NCBI GenBank assembly: GCA_016927905.1
Contig: JAFGLW010000026.1
Coordinates: forward strand, 107,586-171,585
Reading direction: 5' to 3'
Origin: a candidate division CSSED10-310 bacterium
GTDB taxonomy: Bacteria; CSSED10-310; JAFGJC01
Length of the DNA: 64,000 bases
This document shows, piece by piece, positions 25,181 through 34,162 of the stretch. A model generated the notes under the pieces. It ran no database searches and was not told the origin of the DNA. It saw only the letters and a program-made list of their open reading frames with translations. Both the position numbers and the translations under genes were made by a program. The stretch's first letter is position 1. The number at the start of each line of letters is the position of its first letter.

Positions 25181-26443
25181 CTATGCTGAATGAACCTTTT
25201 TACACCGGAGACACTTGAACTCTCGCCGCTTGAAATCGGGCGGAACCTTCAAAACGGCGCCGCAGTCACAGTGGATGAACCTGTAATTCCTGGCTTTCCA
25301 GAGAGCGTCTGTGGTCTGCCGGACCTTCCCGGCCTGGGTTGCGGGTTCTGGCACAGCGGCCGCCAGCAGGGCGGCCCCTTCCATCTGCCGTAATCCGGGA
25401 ACGGGTCCGGGCGGGGCTGTACCGGCGGGGCGGGATTCCGGTGAAATCAGTGCGGATTGAGGTACGATGGACGATCTGGATCCGGTGATCTGCTGGAAGG
25501 CTTCATTATAAGCCATATAAGTGGAACCCCCGGCCATGCTGCGCAGGATTTTCACCCGCTCCCCGATGGGCGGGTGTGTGCTGAACAGCCCGGCCGCTTT
25601 GGCGCTGGCTTTCTGGAGCGGGTTGACGGTGTACATGGGAGCGGTCACCCGGTTGATCTTTTTCATCTTGATGGGTGTATGGGCGATTTTCTCCAGGGCC
25701 AGGGCGAGACCTTCCGGAAACCGTGTGAACTGGGCGGAAGAAGCATCGGCGAGATATTCCCGTTTGCGGGAGGCTGCAAGATAGATGAGATGCGCCAGCA
25801 GGGGAGCCAGAATCATCAGGACGATTCCCGCCACCAGGATGATCAGTTCAAACTGGCTGCCGCCGGATGACGCGGTCCGGCTCCGCCGCCGGTGCCCGCC
25901 GTAAAACATTGATCTCACGGCGATGTCCGTAATCAGGACGATGGCTCCCAGCATCACGCCGATCATGGTCATGAACAGGATATCCCGGTTTTTGACATGC
26001 CCGATTTCATGCGCGATCACGCCTTGAAGTTCATCCCGTTTCAATCTGTTCAGAAGTCCGGTGGTAACGGCCACGGCGGCATTCGCGGGATTGCGCCCGG
26101 CAGCAAAAGCGTTGGGAGCCGGGTCGTCGATGATGTAGATATCCGGAATTTTGGGCAGCTGGGATGCGATCACCATTTCTTCGACCACATTCCAAAGCTG
26201 AGGGTGATCTTCTTTTTTGATTTTCTGAGCGCCGGAAACAGTCATGAAAATCTGCCGGCCCTGGAAATATGCCACCAGGGTCATGATAATCCAGACGGCG
26301 AAGGCGAAGAAAAGACCGATGACGCCGCCGCCCTGCCCGATCAACAATTCCCCGGCCGCATATCCCACCACAAACAGCAGCGCCGCCATGATGACCACCA
26401 GAAAGACGGATTTGCGCCGGTTTGCCCGGATGAGTTCCCACAT
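25181..26443 (-). CDS. htpX: HtpX-type membrane zinc metalloprotease with C-terminal zinc ribbon
   Basis: M48-family protease of about 420 residues (typical HtpX is about 280-300). Two N-terminal membrane spans (VFLVVIMAALLFVVGYAAG, VIGLFFAFAVWIIMTLVAY) precede the zinc site HEIGH (145-149), with the third ligand in KREYLADASS. Two more spans lie between. The extra C-terminal about 110 residues are Pro/Ala-rich and end in a Cys4 ribbon (HCDCGAVLKV...FKCLRCKK), which is unusual. The start is ATG 26443 (MWELIRANRRK); upstream in-frame codons overlap lemA. It follows lemA by 13 bases, the common lemA-htpX pairing. It degrades damaged membrane proteins in known cases. Confidence 0.92.
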   Translation of the reverse strand: MWELIRANRRKSVFLVVIMAALLFVVGYAAGELLIGQGGGVIGLFFAFAVWIIMTLVAYFQGRQIFMTVSGAQKIKKEDHPQLWNVVEEMVIASQLPKIPDIYIIDDPAPNAFAAGRNPANAAVAVTTGLLNRLKRDELQGVIAHEIGHVKNRDILFMTMIGVMLGAIVLITDIAVRSMFYGGHRRRSRTASSGGSQFELIILVAGIVLMILAPLLAHLIYLAASRKREYLADASSAQFTRFPEGLALALEKIAHTPIKMKKINRVTAPMYTVNPLQKASAKAAGLFSTHPPIGERVKILRSMAGGSTYMAYNEAFQQITGSRSSIVPQSALISPESRPAGTAPPGPVPGLRQMEGAALLAAAVPEPATQAGKVRQTTDALWKARNYRFIHCDCGAVLKVPPDFKRREFKCLRCKKVHSA

Positions 26444-26456
26444 GATGCGCCGCGAT

Positions 26457-27017
26457 CTATTCCGAAAAACTGACCTTGGGCACTTCGCGTTCTGTCGGAA
26501 TCTCGATCTCGAAGAATTCCTCTTCCTTGAAATTGAACATACCGGCAATGATATTCGTGGGAACCATCTGAACCTTGTTGTTGTACTGCATGGTAGCGTC
26601 GTTATAAGCCTGTCGGGAAAAAGCGATCTTGTTCTCGGTGGAAGTCAGTTCCTCCTGAAGTGCCAGGAAATTCTGGTTGGCTTTCAGGTCGGGATAAGAT
26701 TCCGCAACGGCGAACAGGCTCTTCAGAGCGCCGGAAAGCATCCCTTCGGCTTTCCCGGTCTCCGCGACGCCGCCGGCGTTGATTGCGGCGGTCCGGGCCT
26801 GCGTCACAGCCTCCAGGGTCTCCCGTTCGTGTTTCATATACCCCTTGACCGTTTCAAGCAGGTTGGGGATCAGATCATGCCGCCGCTTCAATTGAACGTC
26901 GATCTGGGACCATGCGTTCTTGACGGCGTTCCGGGCGCGCACCAGGGTGTTGTACAGCCCGATCACCCAGATCACCAGAACCGCTACGATGACGATGAAA
27001 ATGATAAATCCGAGCAT
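26457..27017 (-). CDS. lemA: LemA family protein
   Basis: About 186 residues. One N-terminal membrane anchor ([17 protein letters not shown]) is followed by the LemA helical domain with the signature [28 protein letters not shown]. Ribosome site AGGAGGGTAGACAA is excellent. LemA proteins anchor in the inner membrane with a small exposed N-terminus; their function is poorly known but they are often paired with HtpX, as here. The zinc-ribbon gene lies 38 bases upstream, so the operon order is zinc-ribbon, lemA, htpX. Confidence 0.95.
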   Translation of the reverse strand: MLGFIIFIVIVAVLVIWVIGLYNTLVRARNAVKNAWSQIDVQLKRRHDLIPNLLETVKGYMKHERETLEAVTQARTAAINAGGVAETGKAEGMLSGALKSLFAVAESYPDLKANQNFLALQEELTSTENKIAFSRQAYNDATMQYNNKVQMVPTNIIAGMFNFKEEEFFEIEIPTEREVPKVSFSE

Positions 27018-27055
27018 TTGTCTACCCTCCTGTTACATTCAATACGCCGGATGTG

Positions 27056-27475
27056 CTAAGTCTCTTCATGCCGTTTATCCAAAGCTTCACCCAGAAAATC
27101 GGTGATCACCCGGATGGTCCCGTCCTGCCCGGCCGTCTCCCCGGCACTCTCGGCGAACGCCGCGGCGAATTCCCCGGCATCGAACCATATACCGTTCCCG
27201 TGTGGGCAGCGGTCCAGAATCACCTTCCCTCCGGGTACGGACGCCTTGTCCATCGGTTTATCACAGACTGGACATCTGCGCTTGGTTTCAGTCGCGTCGC
27301 GGGTCACCACAATCAGCTTGAGTACCGCGTCGCCGGATGCCGGACCGGCAGTTTCCAGCAGCAGCTCAACTTCACCTTCATCAAACCAAACGCCGAAACA
27401 TCCGGGGCAATAGTCCAGTTCGATCTGCCGGTATTCAAAGACGACCATACTTTCCTGGCAAACCGGACAATTCAT
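27056..27475 (-). CDS. Double zinc-ribbon protein (zf-TFIIB type)
   Basis: About 139 residues with two treble-clef/TFIIB-type ribbons. The first is MNCPVCQ...LDYCPGCFGVWFDEGEVE and the second RRCPVCDKPM...LDRCPHGNGIWFDAGEF. The second ribbon ends CPHG, so its fourth ligand is His. The GVWFD/GIWFD turn is the hallmark of the small zf-TFIIB family. The linker is Asp/Ala-rich. Its start at 27475 begins directly with the first ribbon; the longer frame upstream has no support. It heads the lemA-htpX operon. Together with the ribbon fused to HtpX this gives a metal-ribbon theme for the group. Confidence 0.82.
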   Translation of the reverse strand: MNCPVCQESMVVFEYRQIELDYCPGCFGVWFDEGEVELLLETAGPASGDAVLKLIVVTRDATETKRRCPVCDKPMDKASVPGGKVILDRCPHGNGIWFDAGEFAAAFAESAGETAGQDGTIRVITDFLGEALDKRHEET

Positions 27476-27563
27476 GGGAATCAATGTATCACGAAGAACC
27501 GGAAATGGGAACAGCGGGAAATAAGGAGATATGCGCTGCCGGCGGATCGGAGTATCAGCCGGG

Positions 27564-28892
27564 TCAGTTTGTTTCAAACCGTGTGGCGGATGAAGGCGTT
27601 TTGCAGACGAACTTCGCCAGAATCTCCCGGAAAAAATCCATCTCATGCATCAGCTGTTTTTTGAAATTCCGTTCATGAAGGCGGCGGGGTCGAAGCGTAT
27701 CCAGTATGGTCTGGGATTCCCGGAGATTCTCCACAATCCATTCATGGCAGAGATTGTAAGATCCGAATCCCATCACGACCTGAATATCCTCCAGTCTCGG
27801 AGGTAAAAACAGAAGAACCAGACTGGCGATGATACATCGATCGATCGCCATGAGGGCGGAGATGCGATGATCGGCCTGAAGCAGCAGATTCGCCAGGCGA
27901 TTGAGCTGAGAACAGATATTGGTCAACAGGCTGTAAAAACAGATCGGTTCGCCGTCTTCAGGCATGAAATCCATATTCTGGAACTGGAGACCGAACTTCT
28001 GCATCCGGGTCTCGACTTCAGCCTTGTCCGGAATAAACTCATCCTGAAACGGCAGCACCAGGGTCATCAGGTTCTTCAGGTCTTCCAGCTCCCGGACCCG
28101 CTCACTGAACAGGATTCTTTTAAGAAATTCGACCCGTTTGGCCTTGTCCAACCGCAGGCCTGGAAAGAGAATGTCCGCGACCAGATCAAACGTGACGGGA
28201 TGCAGGCTGATCTCAAATATAAACCACTGTTTCAATGCTCTCAAAGCCGGCGCTTTTCCCTTGAACCGTTCGATCAGATCCACCAGATCCAGAGTGTTGC
28301 CGTTGTTGCGGATGTCCTCCTGAGATATCTGCTGAAACTCCGTGTACGCTTCGGATTCACGCCCCATTTCCAGCAGCAGGGCGGCCCGCTGGAGAGAATC
28401 ATGGGTTTCATCCAGCTGTCGTTCGCAACGTTTTTCGGTTTCCCGGAGACTGTAAATCTGGTCGCAGGCTTCATCCAGATTCAGCACCAGGTTTTTGTCG
28501 ACGGTCTTGATCGAAAGGTTGTTAAGCCGCTGCAGCACTGCGGGAATGGTGTCGATACCCGGAAGCTCCAGGGTGGCGGGAAGTTTCATCATTTCTCTCA
28601 TGGCGTCGATGACCATGTCCGAAGGCAGAGTCATCGGTATCTGGGCTGAATATCCGGCATAAGCCGAATCCGCGTGAATCATTCGCTCGAAGAACGAAGC
28701 CATGTGGCAGACCTGCATGAATGTCCGGACAATATCCGCGTTCAGCTTTACCGGCAGTCTGTCGGAAAGCGCCAGTTTCATGAGACTGGTGACGATTGTC
28801 AGCTGCACGGCTTCGCGTGCCCGCTCCGGCTCGTCGATCACCGGCCAGTCAAACTGGACTTCCCTTCGATTTTGATTGTCGGATTTATCCAT
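27564..28892 (-). CDS. Unrecognised helical protein (442 aa)
   Basis: I do not recognise this protein. It is predicted almost entirely alpha-helical, with no signal peptide or membrane span and few Cys. Heptad-like charged segments occur around residues 150-190 (EKRCERQLDETHDSLQRAAL) and amphipathic helices to the end. A TPR/HEAT-like solenoid or scaffold is a reasonable guess, given helix pairs such as LLLEMGRESEAYTEFQQIS. Start ATG 28892 (MDKSDNQNRREVQFDWPVID) has GGGTAGG about 13 bases away, which is not ideal. It is on the same strand as the zinc-ribbon/lemA/htpX group, 88 bases upstream, so it may be part of that transcript. Confidence 0.75.
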   Translation of the reverse strand: MDKSDNQNRREVQFDWPVIDEPERAREAVQLTIVTSLMKLALSDRLPVKLNADIVRTFMQVCHMASFFERMIHADSAYAGYSAQIPMTLPSDMVIDAMREMMKLPATLELPGIDTIPAVLQRLNNLSIKTVDKNLVLNLDEACDQIYSLRETEKRCERQLDETHDSLQRAALLLEMGRESEAYTEFQQISQEDIRNNGNTLDLVDLIERFKGKAPALRALKQWFIFEISLHPVTFDLVADILFPGLRLDKAKRVEFLKRILFSERVRELEDLKNLMTLVLPFQDEFIPDKAEVETRMQKFGLQFQNMDFMPEDGEPICFYSLLTNICSQLNRLANLLLQADHRISALMAIDRCIIASLVLLFLPPRLEDIQVVMGFGSYNLCHEWIVENLRESQTILDTLRPRRLHERNFKKQLMHEMDFFREILAKFVCKTPSSATRFETN

Positions 28893-29061
28893 GGCTGTGC
28901 TGCAAACCTACCCGATTAAAATGTAAATCAGATCCGCCTCAAAGTCAACCGCCTGCAGGTCTGATATTCTCTGTTTCGCATCGCCGGATCCGTTGCATTC
29001 GGACTTTTTCCGGTTAGAATGATTTGAGCCGAAGTGCCGGCATCCGGTGAGGGGGGAAAAC

Positions 29062-30273
29062 GTGGCGGTCGAAAAATCGGACAGGGAGGAATCGAGGCTT
29101 TTCTGTGTGGATGAATATGACCGGCCTCTGGCACCTCAGCCCCGTTGCCGATGCCATGCCGATCCGGTCCTGACCCACCGCACGGTTCATGTGATGGTGC
29201 TGGATGGCGGGAACCGTATTCTGTCGCAGAAACGATCTCTGGCCAAGGACATTCAACCCGGAAAATGGGATACGGCGGTGGGGGGGCATGTAGAGCCGGG
29301 GGAGGATTCGGATGCCGCAGCCATTCGGGAATTCCGGGAGGAATTGGGATTACAGTCGCCGGGAATGACTTTTCTTTACGAATACCTCTGGGTGTCGGAC
29401 CTTGAATCCGAAAGGGTTCGAACTTATTTGGCCCGTTGTGAGGGTCCGTTCCGATTCGATCCGGATGAGATAGACGATCTCAATTTTTTCTCCCTGGACC
29501 AGCTGCAGAAGATGGATATCGAAAACGGGCTGACCCCCAATTTCCGGTTTGAAATACATCTGTACCGGAAATATGTGTCGGGAGCGAAGCCGAAGATACC
29601 GGATTATCCTGTCCGGCAGATCTGTCTATGCCGCCGGTGTGATCGGTTGACCGAATACCGGAAAAATCTACCGCCCGTTTCAGGGTTCCGGAAGTTTCCC
29701 TACTGGAATCGCCCGGTACCGGGATTCGGTGATCCAGCGGCTCGATTCCTGATTGTCGGGCTGGCGCCCGGAGCGCATGGGGCGAACAGGACGGGCCGTC
29801 CGTTTACAGGTGATGCGGCGGGTGATCTGCTTATCGGCAGCCTGTATTCTCTGGGATTGTGCAGCCGACCCGTTCCGGTATGCCGGGGTGACGGGCTGAC
29901 GCTCAGAGATGTATTCATAACCAACGCCGTGAAATGCGTTCCCCCGGACAACCGACCCTCCGCCCTGGAGATGGATAACTGCCGGGAATATCTTGCAGCC
30001 GAATTAGATGTATTGGGGGAAACCCGCAGTATCCTGGCTCTGGGCGGGACGGCATTCGAAGCCGTCCGGAAAACGGTGAATGCCCATTTTGATACCCAAA
30101 CCACCCGGTGGAAATTCAGGCATGGAGAACACCGCCGCATTCCGGGATCAGACCTGATCGTAACCGCCTGTTATCATCCCAGCCGCAGGAACATCAGTAC
30201 GGGACTGCTGACGCCGGAAGGATTTAAAAACGTTCTGAAGAAAGCCTACCGGCTGGTCGAACCATCCCGGTGA
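29062..30273 (+). CDS. Nudix hydrolase fused to family-5-like uracil-DNA glycosylase
   Basis: About 403 residues in two parts. Residues about 10-165 are a Nudix domain: the box runs GHVEPGEDSDAAAIREFREE then LGL (75-97) and fits G-x5-E-x7-REUxEExGU exactly. DEYDRPLAP...THRTVHVMV resembles the IPP-isomerase/YfcD-like branch. Residues about 185-403 match the UDGb (family 5) glycosylases: Fe-S cysteines CLCRRC with two later Cys, the active-site GLAPGAHGANRTGRPFTGD, and CYHPSRRNISTGLLTPEGF. The start is GTG 29062, chosen because GAGGGGGGAAAAC precedes it; GTG 29047 is the alternative. The fusion would join nucleotide sanitation to uracil excision, which is inference. No frame break separates the parts. 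Confidence 0.88.
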   Translation: MAVEKSDREESRLFCVDEYDRPLAPQPRCRCHADPVLTHRTVHVMVLDGGNRILSQKRSLAKDIQPGKWDTAVGGHVEPGEDSDAAAIREFREELGLQSPGMTFLYEYLWVSDLESERVRTYLARCEGPFRFDPDEIDDLNFFSLDQLQKMDIENGLTPNFRFEIHLYRKYVSGAKPKIPDYPVRQICLCRRCDRLTEYRKNLPPVSGFRKFPYWNRPVPGFGDPAARFLIVGLAPGAHGANRTGRPFTGDAAGDLLIGSLYSLGLCSRPVPVCRGDGLTLRDVFITNAVKCVPPDNRPSALEMDNCREYLAAELDVLGETRSILALGGTAFEAVRKTVNAHFDTQTTRWKFRHGEHRRIPGSDLIVTACYHPSRRNISTGLLTPEGFKNVLKKAYRLVEPSR

Positions 30274-30311
30274 TAATCCGCAGTCATTCAGATACTTTTT
30301 AATTTACATTC

Positions 30312-30340
30312 TTGATACCCGGCATTCGTTCCGATAAAAT
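30312..30340 (+). promoter_or_regulatory. Sigma70-type promoter for the membrane-protein operon
   Basis: TTGATA (30312-30317) and TAAAAT (30335-30340) are spaced by exactly 17 bases, 36 bases before the GTG start of the FN3/DUF6754-like gene. Both hexamers differ from consensus by one base. Confidence 0.6.
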
Positions 30341-30376
30341 CGAGGTTTGATATATCTTGACGGGAGGGTAGCTGCA

Positions 30377-31630
30377 GTGAAGAGGTTCCAGGGAACGAAT
30401 CGAAACAAGGTCAAACTCAAAGTCCAGATCCCGCCGGTACGGTCTGTTTTGGGGCTGCTGACGCTCCTGTTTGCAGTGTCCTGGGCACAGGCACAGGATA
30501 TGGATACCCTACCGGCCGGCATGACCGGGTCCGGCATGGATGCAGTGGAGGTGTCGGAGCGTCCTGAAGTCGTGCTGAATTCTCCCGAAATCACCAATGT
30601 AATGGATGTTCCGAGTGACGACGGCGGGATGATCCTGATTAACTGGAAATCTCCGGAAGGAGATACCAAGCCGGATCATTACATTCTCGAGCTGAAAGGG
30701 CCGGACGGTCTGTGGCAGATCGCCACCCGTACCGTCCTGACGGCATATCAGGTTACCGGCCTTCCCAATTTTGTGCCTTTCAGCTTCCGCGTCAAAGCCG
30801 TTTACGGGAATGAATTCACAGTATCCGATATCAGTGAAGAAGTCGTGGCAAAGGATCACTGGGTCAAACTGGGGAAACTGCCTGTTTTCATCGCCATATT
30901 TTTGTTTGTGGTCATCCTGATAGCTTTTCTGCACGCCGCCCGGTCCGGCGTCGATCTGTTCGTTCGCCGGATTTCGGGATTGACCGAAGTGGAAAACGCA
31001 ATCGGTCGCGCAACGGAAATGGGCAAACCGGTATTGTATGTTCCCGGCAGTTCATCCATCGAGGATGTGGCCACGCTGGCGGCGTTGAACATACTGGGCG
31101 AAGTGGCCCGACGGACGGTTCATCACGATGTCAAAATAATCTGCCCGAACCGGGATCCGATCGTATACACGATCGCCCGGGAAATCGTGAAAGAGACCTA
31201 TGCATCGGAAGGCCGGCCGGACGCTTTCGATCCGGATTCCGTGTTTTTTATGGTACCCGATCAATTCGCCTATGCTGCCGGGGTCGACGGGATCATGGTC
31301 AGGGAAAAACCTGCCACGATCTTCCTCATGGGGATGTTCTGGGCGGAATCTCTGATCATGGCGGAAACGGGAGCGTCCACAGGGGCTGTTCAAATCGCGG
31401 GAACGGATGCGGTGGCCCAGCTGCCGTTCTTCATCACGGCTTGCGACTATACTTTGATCGGCGAAGAACTTTACGCCGCATCGGCTTACCTTTCCAGGGA
31501 ACCGCTCCTGCTCGCCACGCTCAAATCCCAGGACTACGGCAAACTGATATTCATGATCATCATGGCTGTATTCACATTTCTGGCGCTGCTTTTTGGCCTG
31601 GATGTGGTGTCCCTGATCCAAGTGAGGTAA
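30377..31630 (+). CDS. Membrane protein with FN3 and DUF6754-like domain
   Basis: About 417 residues. A signal or anchor (SVLGLLTLLFAVSWAQAQ) leads to a fibronectin-III-like domain (about 75-155: ILINWKSPEG, HYILELKGPDG, PFSFRVKAVYGNE). A membrane span follows (LPVFIAIFLFVVILIAFLH), then a roughly 200-residue domain with very conserved-looking text (VLYVPGSSSIEDVATLAALN, PDQFAYAAGVDGIMV, ACDYTLIGEELYAASAYLSR) and a last span. I believe this domain is DUF6754, known only as uncharacterised; the name is from memory. The start is GTG 30377 with GGGAGGGTAGCTGCA; the TTG upstream lacks a site. First gene of a five-gene operon. Confidence 0.82.
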   Translation: MKRFQGTNRNKVKLKVQIPPVRSVLGLLTLLFAVSWAQAQDMDTLPAGMTGSGMDAVEVSERPEVVLNSPEITNVMDVPSDDGGMILINWKSPEGDTKPDHYILELKGPDGLWQIATRTVLTAYQVTGLPNFVPFSFRVKAVYGNEFTVSDISEEVVAKDHWVKLGKLPVFIAIFLFVVILIAFLHAARSGVDLFVRRISGLTEVENAIGRATEMGKPVLYVPGSSSIEDVATLAALNILGEVARRTVHHDVKIICPNRDPIVYTIAREIVKETYASEGRPDAFDPDSVFFMVPDQFAYAAGVDGIMVREKPATIFLMGMFWAESLIMAETGASTGAVQIAGTDAVAQLPFFITACDYTLIGEELYAASAYLSREPLLLATLKSQDYGKLIFMIIMAVFTFLALLFGLDVVSLIQVR

Positions 31631-31634
31631 GACA

Positions 31635-32567
31635 ATGAAGCGAAAACTTGCATTATATATCATGTTCACGATGGCCGTATGGGGCGGGATATCGGTTTTC
31701 ATCGGGAAACAAACCGTTCACAACTTCGATAATTTGCTCCGGAACAAACTGCTGCTCATCGTGGGCGCATTCGCCATTATCCTGGGTCTGGGCAGCCTGA
31801 TTTTTCATCATACCCAGAAAATCAAACGCAACGCACGGTACTGGCAGTACAGCTACATCACCCTGGGCGCTCTGATCATCACTTCGTTCATCGGCCTGTT
31901 CGGGGGGGTTCGGGGTGAAGGCGGACTGCCCACATTTTTCGGCGGAACGGTTCTGGGAACTTACCAGGGCAACATCTATACATTCCAGGACAAAAATGAA
32001 TTGAAGCTGTTCAAGGCCGACCCCTCAAGGTATGCGCGCGAAGATATCGCATTGATGCCCCTGCCGCAGGGTGTAAGCGAAGATCTTAGCAGATATGAAA
32101 AATCGGTTCTGCTCCGGGAAATTCAATTGCGGAACACATCTTTGCAGCTGCAGAATCTGGAAATCCCCCTCATGATCAGCCCGGTTTCGGGGGAGGTTGT
32201 TCCCTTTGAAGATGATTTCGGGGTGTCCATTCAAAACATCTACGAAGGCATCCTGGTACCCTGCGGGTCGACCATGTTCGCCATGCTGGCATTCTATATG
32301 TGTTCCGCGGCGTACCGGGCATTCCGGATGCGGAACCTCCACGCCGGCGTCCTGCTGGTATCCGCCTTCATCGTCATGCTGGGACAGATCCCGCTGATCA
32401 CGGCATTTATTCCGGGTTTGCACGATTTCAGACAGTGGATCCTGGATGTTCCGAACCTTGCATCCAAACGCGGCATCATGATCGGTGTCGGACTGGGAAT
32501 GGCGGCGACATCTTTCAAGATCATTTTCGGAATTGAGCGCGCTTGGCTGGGCGGAGGTGAAGAATGA
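31635..32567 (+). CDS. Multi-span membrane protein of the DUF6754-like operon
   Basis: About 310 residues and six predicted spans, with no recognised family. Three spans lie in the first 100 residues (LALYIMFTMAVWGGISVFIG, LLLIVGAFAIILGLGSLIF, YSYITLGALIITSFIGLFGG). A soluble loop of about 110 residues follows (FFGGTVLGTYQGNIYTFQDK...LRNTSLQLQNLEIPLMISPVSG), then three more spans. The loop is polar and lacks Cys pairs. Ribosome site GAGGTAAGACA; the start is four bases after the first gene's stop and the end overlaps the third gene by four. Probably part of one membrane complex with its neighbours. Confidence 0.78.
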   Translation: MKRKLALYIMFTMAVWGGISVFIGKQTVHNFDNLLRNKLLLIVGAFAIILGLGSLIFHHTQKIKRNARYWQYSYITLGALIITSFIGLFGGVRGEGGLPTFFGGTVLGTYQGNIYTFQDKNELKLFKADPSRYAREDIALMPLPQGVSEDLSRYEKSVLLREIQLRNTSLQLQNLEIPLMISPVSGEVVPFEDDFGVSIQNIYEGILVPCGSTMFAMLAFYMCSAAYRAFRMRNLHAGVLLVSAFIVMLGQIPLITAFIPGLHDFRQWILDVPNLASKRGIMIGVGLGMAATSFKIIFGIERAWLGGGEE

Positions 32568-33469
32568 ACGACAGGACCATCTGGGAAAAAATGATGCAGG
32601 TGGATCGGCGGGTGATCTATCTGATCGTGGCCATCGTGATGATCGTGCCCATTATATTTCCGTTCGATCTGCCGATAAAAATATCCAAACGGACGACGCT
32701 GAAACTGTTCAATGCGATCGAGAAATTTCCCGAACAGCGCAGCGTGTTTTTCATATCTGCCGACCTGAATCCACAGGATCAACCGGAACTGTATCCGATG
32801 CTGGTCTCCTGGATCCGCCACTGTTTCCATCGAAAGATCAAAGTCCTGGTCATGTGTCTTTATCCCACGTCCCTGGGACTGGCGGAACAGGCTTTGAACC
32901 AGGTTTCAACCGAATTCAACAACCGGGCCAGCCAGGGGATCGGAAGGCGGATTGTATACGGGGAAGACTATGTTTTCCTGGGGTACAAACCCCCACCGAT
33001 CGTTCCAATCCTGGGATTGGGTGAAAATATTTTCGACGTGTTCCCGCGGGATTTCTACGGCAACGAACTCAAGGATTACAGCACGTTGCCCATGATGGAA
33101 AACATTAAAAACTACCGGGATATGGACATGATCGGATCGATTGCGGCGAACACATTGCCGGTTACCTACATCGCCTATGCCCAGGCCCGCTACGGAATCG
33201 CGGTGACGGGCGGAGTGACCGCAGTCTCCGTGGCGGATTTCTATCCGTACCTGGATTCCGGGCAGCTGACCGGAATGCTGGAAGGAATGAAAGGCGCCGC
33301 TGAATATGAAGGACTCATCCGGGAAACCTTTCCCGAAGAGGACGGCCGCCGGCTGGCAACCGAGGGAATGAGCGCTCAGTCGACCACCCACCTGGCGATT
33401 ATCCTCATGGTGGTGCTCGGAAATGTTTGTTTCTTCATGCAGCGCCGCCATGAAAGCCGGAGGGGTTGA
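32564..33469 (+). CDS. Bitopic membrane protein with large extracytoplasmic domain
   Basis: About 301 residues with an N-terminal span (RVIYLIVAIVMIVPIIFPF) and a C-terminal span (HLAIILMVVLGNVCFFMQ). Between them lies a domain of about 230 residues of alternating strand/helix character (RSVFFISADLNPQDQPE, IKVLVMCLYPTSLGLAEQAL, TYIAYAQARYGIAVTGGVTA). This layout reads like a Rossmann-like or ABC-auxiliary-type soluble domain held between anchors. It has no catalytic motif I can name. SD GGAGGTGAAGA. The four-base overlap with the previous gene and three-base gap to the next indicate coupled translation. Confidence 0.78.
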   Translation: MNDRTIWEKMMQVDRRVIYLIVAIVMIVPIIFPFDLPIKISKRTTLKLFNAIEKFPEQRSVFFISADLNPQDQPELYPMLVSWIRHCFHRKIKVLVMCLYPTSLGLAEQALNQVSTEFNNRASQGIGRRIVYGEDYVFLGYKPPPIVPILGLGENIFDVFPRDFYGNELKDYSTLPMMENIKNYRDMDMIGSIAANTLPVTYIAYAQARYGIAVTGGVTAVSVADFYPYLDSGQLTGMLEGMKGAAEYEGLIRETFPEEDGRRLATEGMSAQSTTHLAIILMVVLGNVCFFMQRRHESRRG

Positions 33470-33472
33470 ACC

Positions 33473-34162
33473 ATGAACATCGCAATGGATTTCTGGACCT
33501 GGACGGCCGCCCTGCTGACTCTGGCCATTCTCAGTTTTCTGTGGAAAGACAATCCGACTTACCGGGCAGCTGAACACCTGTATATCGGCGTTGCCAACGG
33601 TTATTCCGTAACACTCATCTGGTATAACGTCGTCGTCCCCAACATGATCGATCCCATTGCGGGAGCTTACCGGCAGGTTGCCCGGGAAGGTATGAACTGG
33701 TCCGTTCTGAATCCGTTCCAGGAAGCGAATTTCTTCGTGATTATTCCCATGATGGTGGGAGCTCTTTATATTACACGGTTCATACCCAAAATATCCTGGA
33801 TGGTCCGTATCCCAATCGGATTGACTCTGGGATATTACACCGCCATCTCCATTCCCGCCTCGTTCGAAGCCTCCATCCTGCGTCAGCTGGAAGCTTCCAT
33901 CGTAACCCGTGCACACATGACCATGGGTTTCCGGCCGGCCTTATGGGTGTTTCTTGTCCTGATCGGCACGCTTTCCACCCTGATCTATTTCTTCTTTTCA
34001 ACCGAACACCGGGGAATACTGAAACCAATCAGCAACTTCGGAATACTCGTGGTCATGATTGGATTCGGCGCTTCATTCGGATTGACGGTCATGGCCCGGA
34101 TCTCCCTGGCAATCGGACGGTTCGTGTTTCTGTTCAAGGACTGGCTGGGTCTGGTTTATTAA
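33473..34162 (+). CDS. Six-span membrane protein of the DUF6754-like operon
   Basis: About 229 residues, nearly all hydrophobic: spans near FWTWTAALLTLAILSFLW, YIGVANGYSVTLIWYNVVVP, FFVIIPMMVGALYITRFIP, IGLTLGYYTAISIPASF, ALWVFLVLIGTLSTLIYFFF and LVVMIGFGASFGLTVMARI. The first loop has the polar KDNPTYRAAEHLYIGVANGY motif, which may be conserved. No transporter signature is recognised. Ribosome site GGAGGGGTTGAACC. The stop abuts the next gene's ATG with no gap. A channel or scaffold role in the same complex is inference. Confidence 0.78.
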   Translation: MNIAMDFWTWTAALLTLAILSFLWKDNPTYRAAEHLYIGVANGYSVTLIWYNVVVPNMIDPIAGAYRQVAREGMNWSVLNPFQEANFFVIIPMMVGALYITRFIPKISWMVRIPIGLTLGYYTAISIPASFEASILRQLEASIVTRAHMTMGFRPALWVFLVLIGTLSTLIYFFFSTEHRGILKPISNFGILVVMIGFGASFGLTVMARISLAIGRFVFLFKDWLGLVY

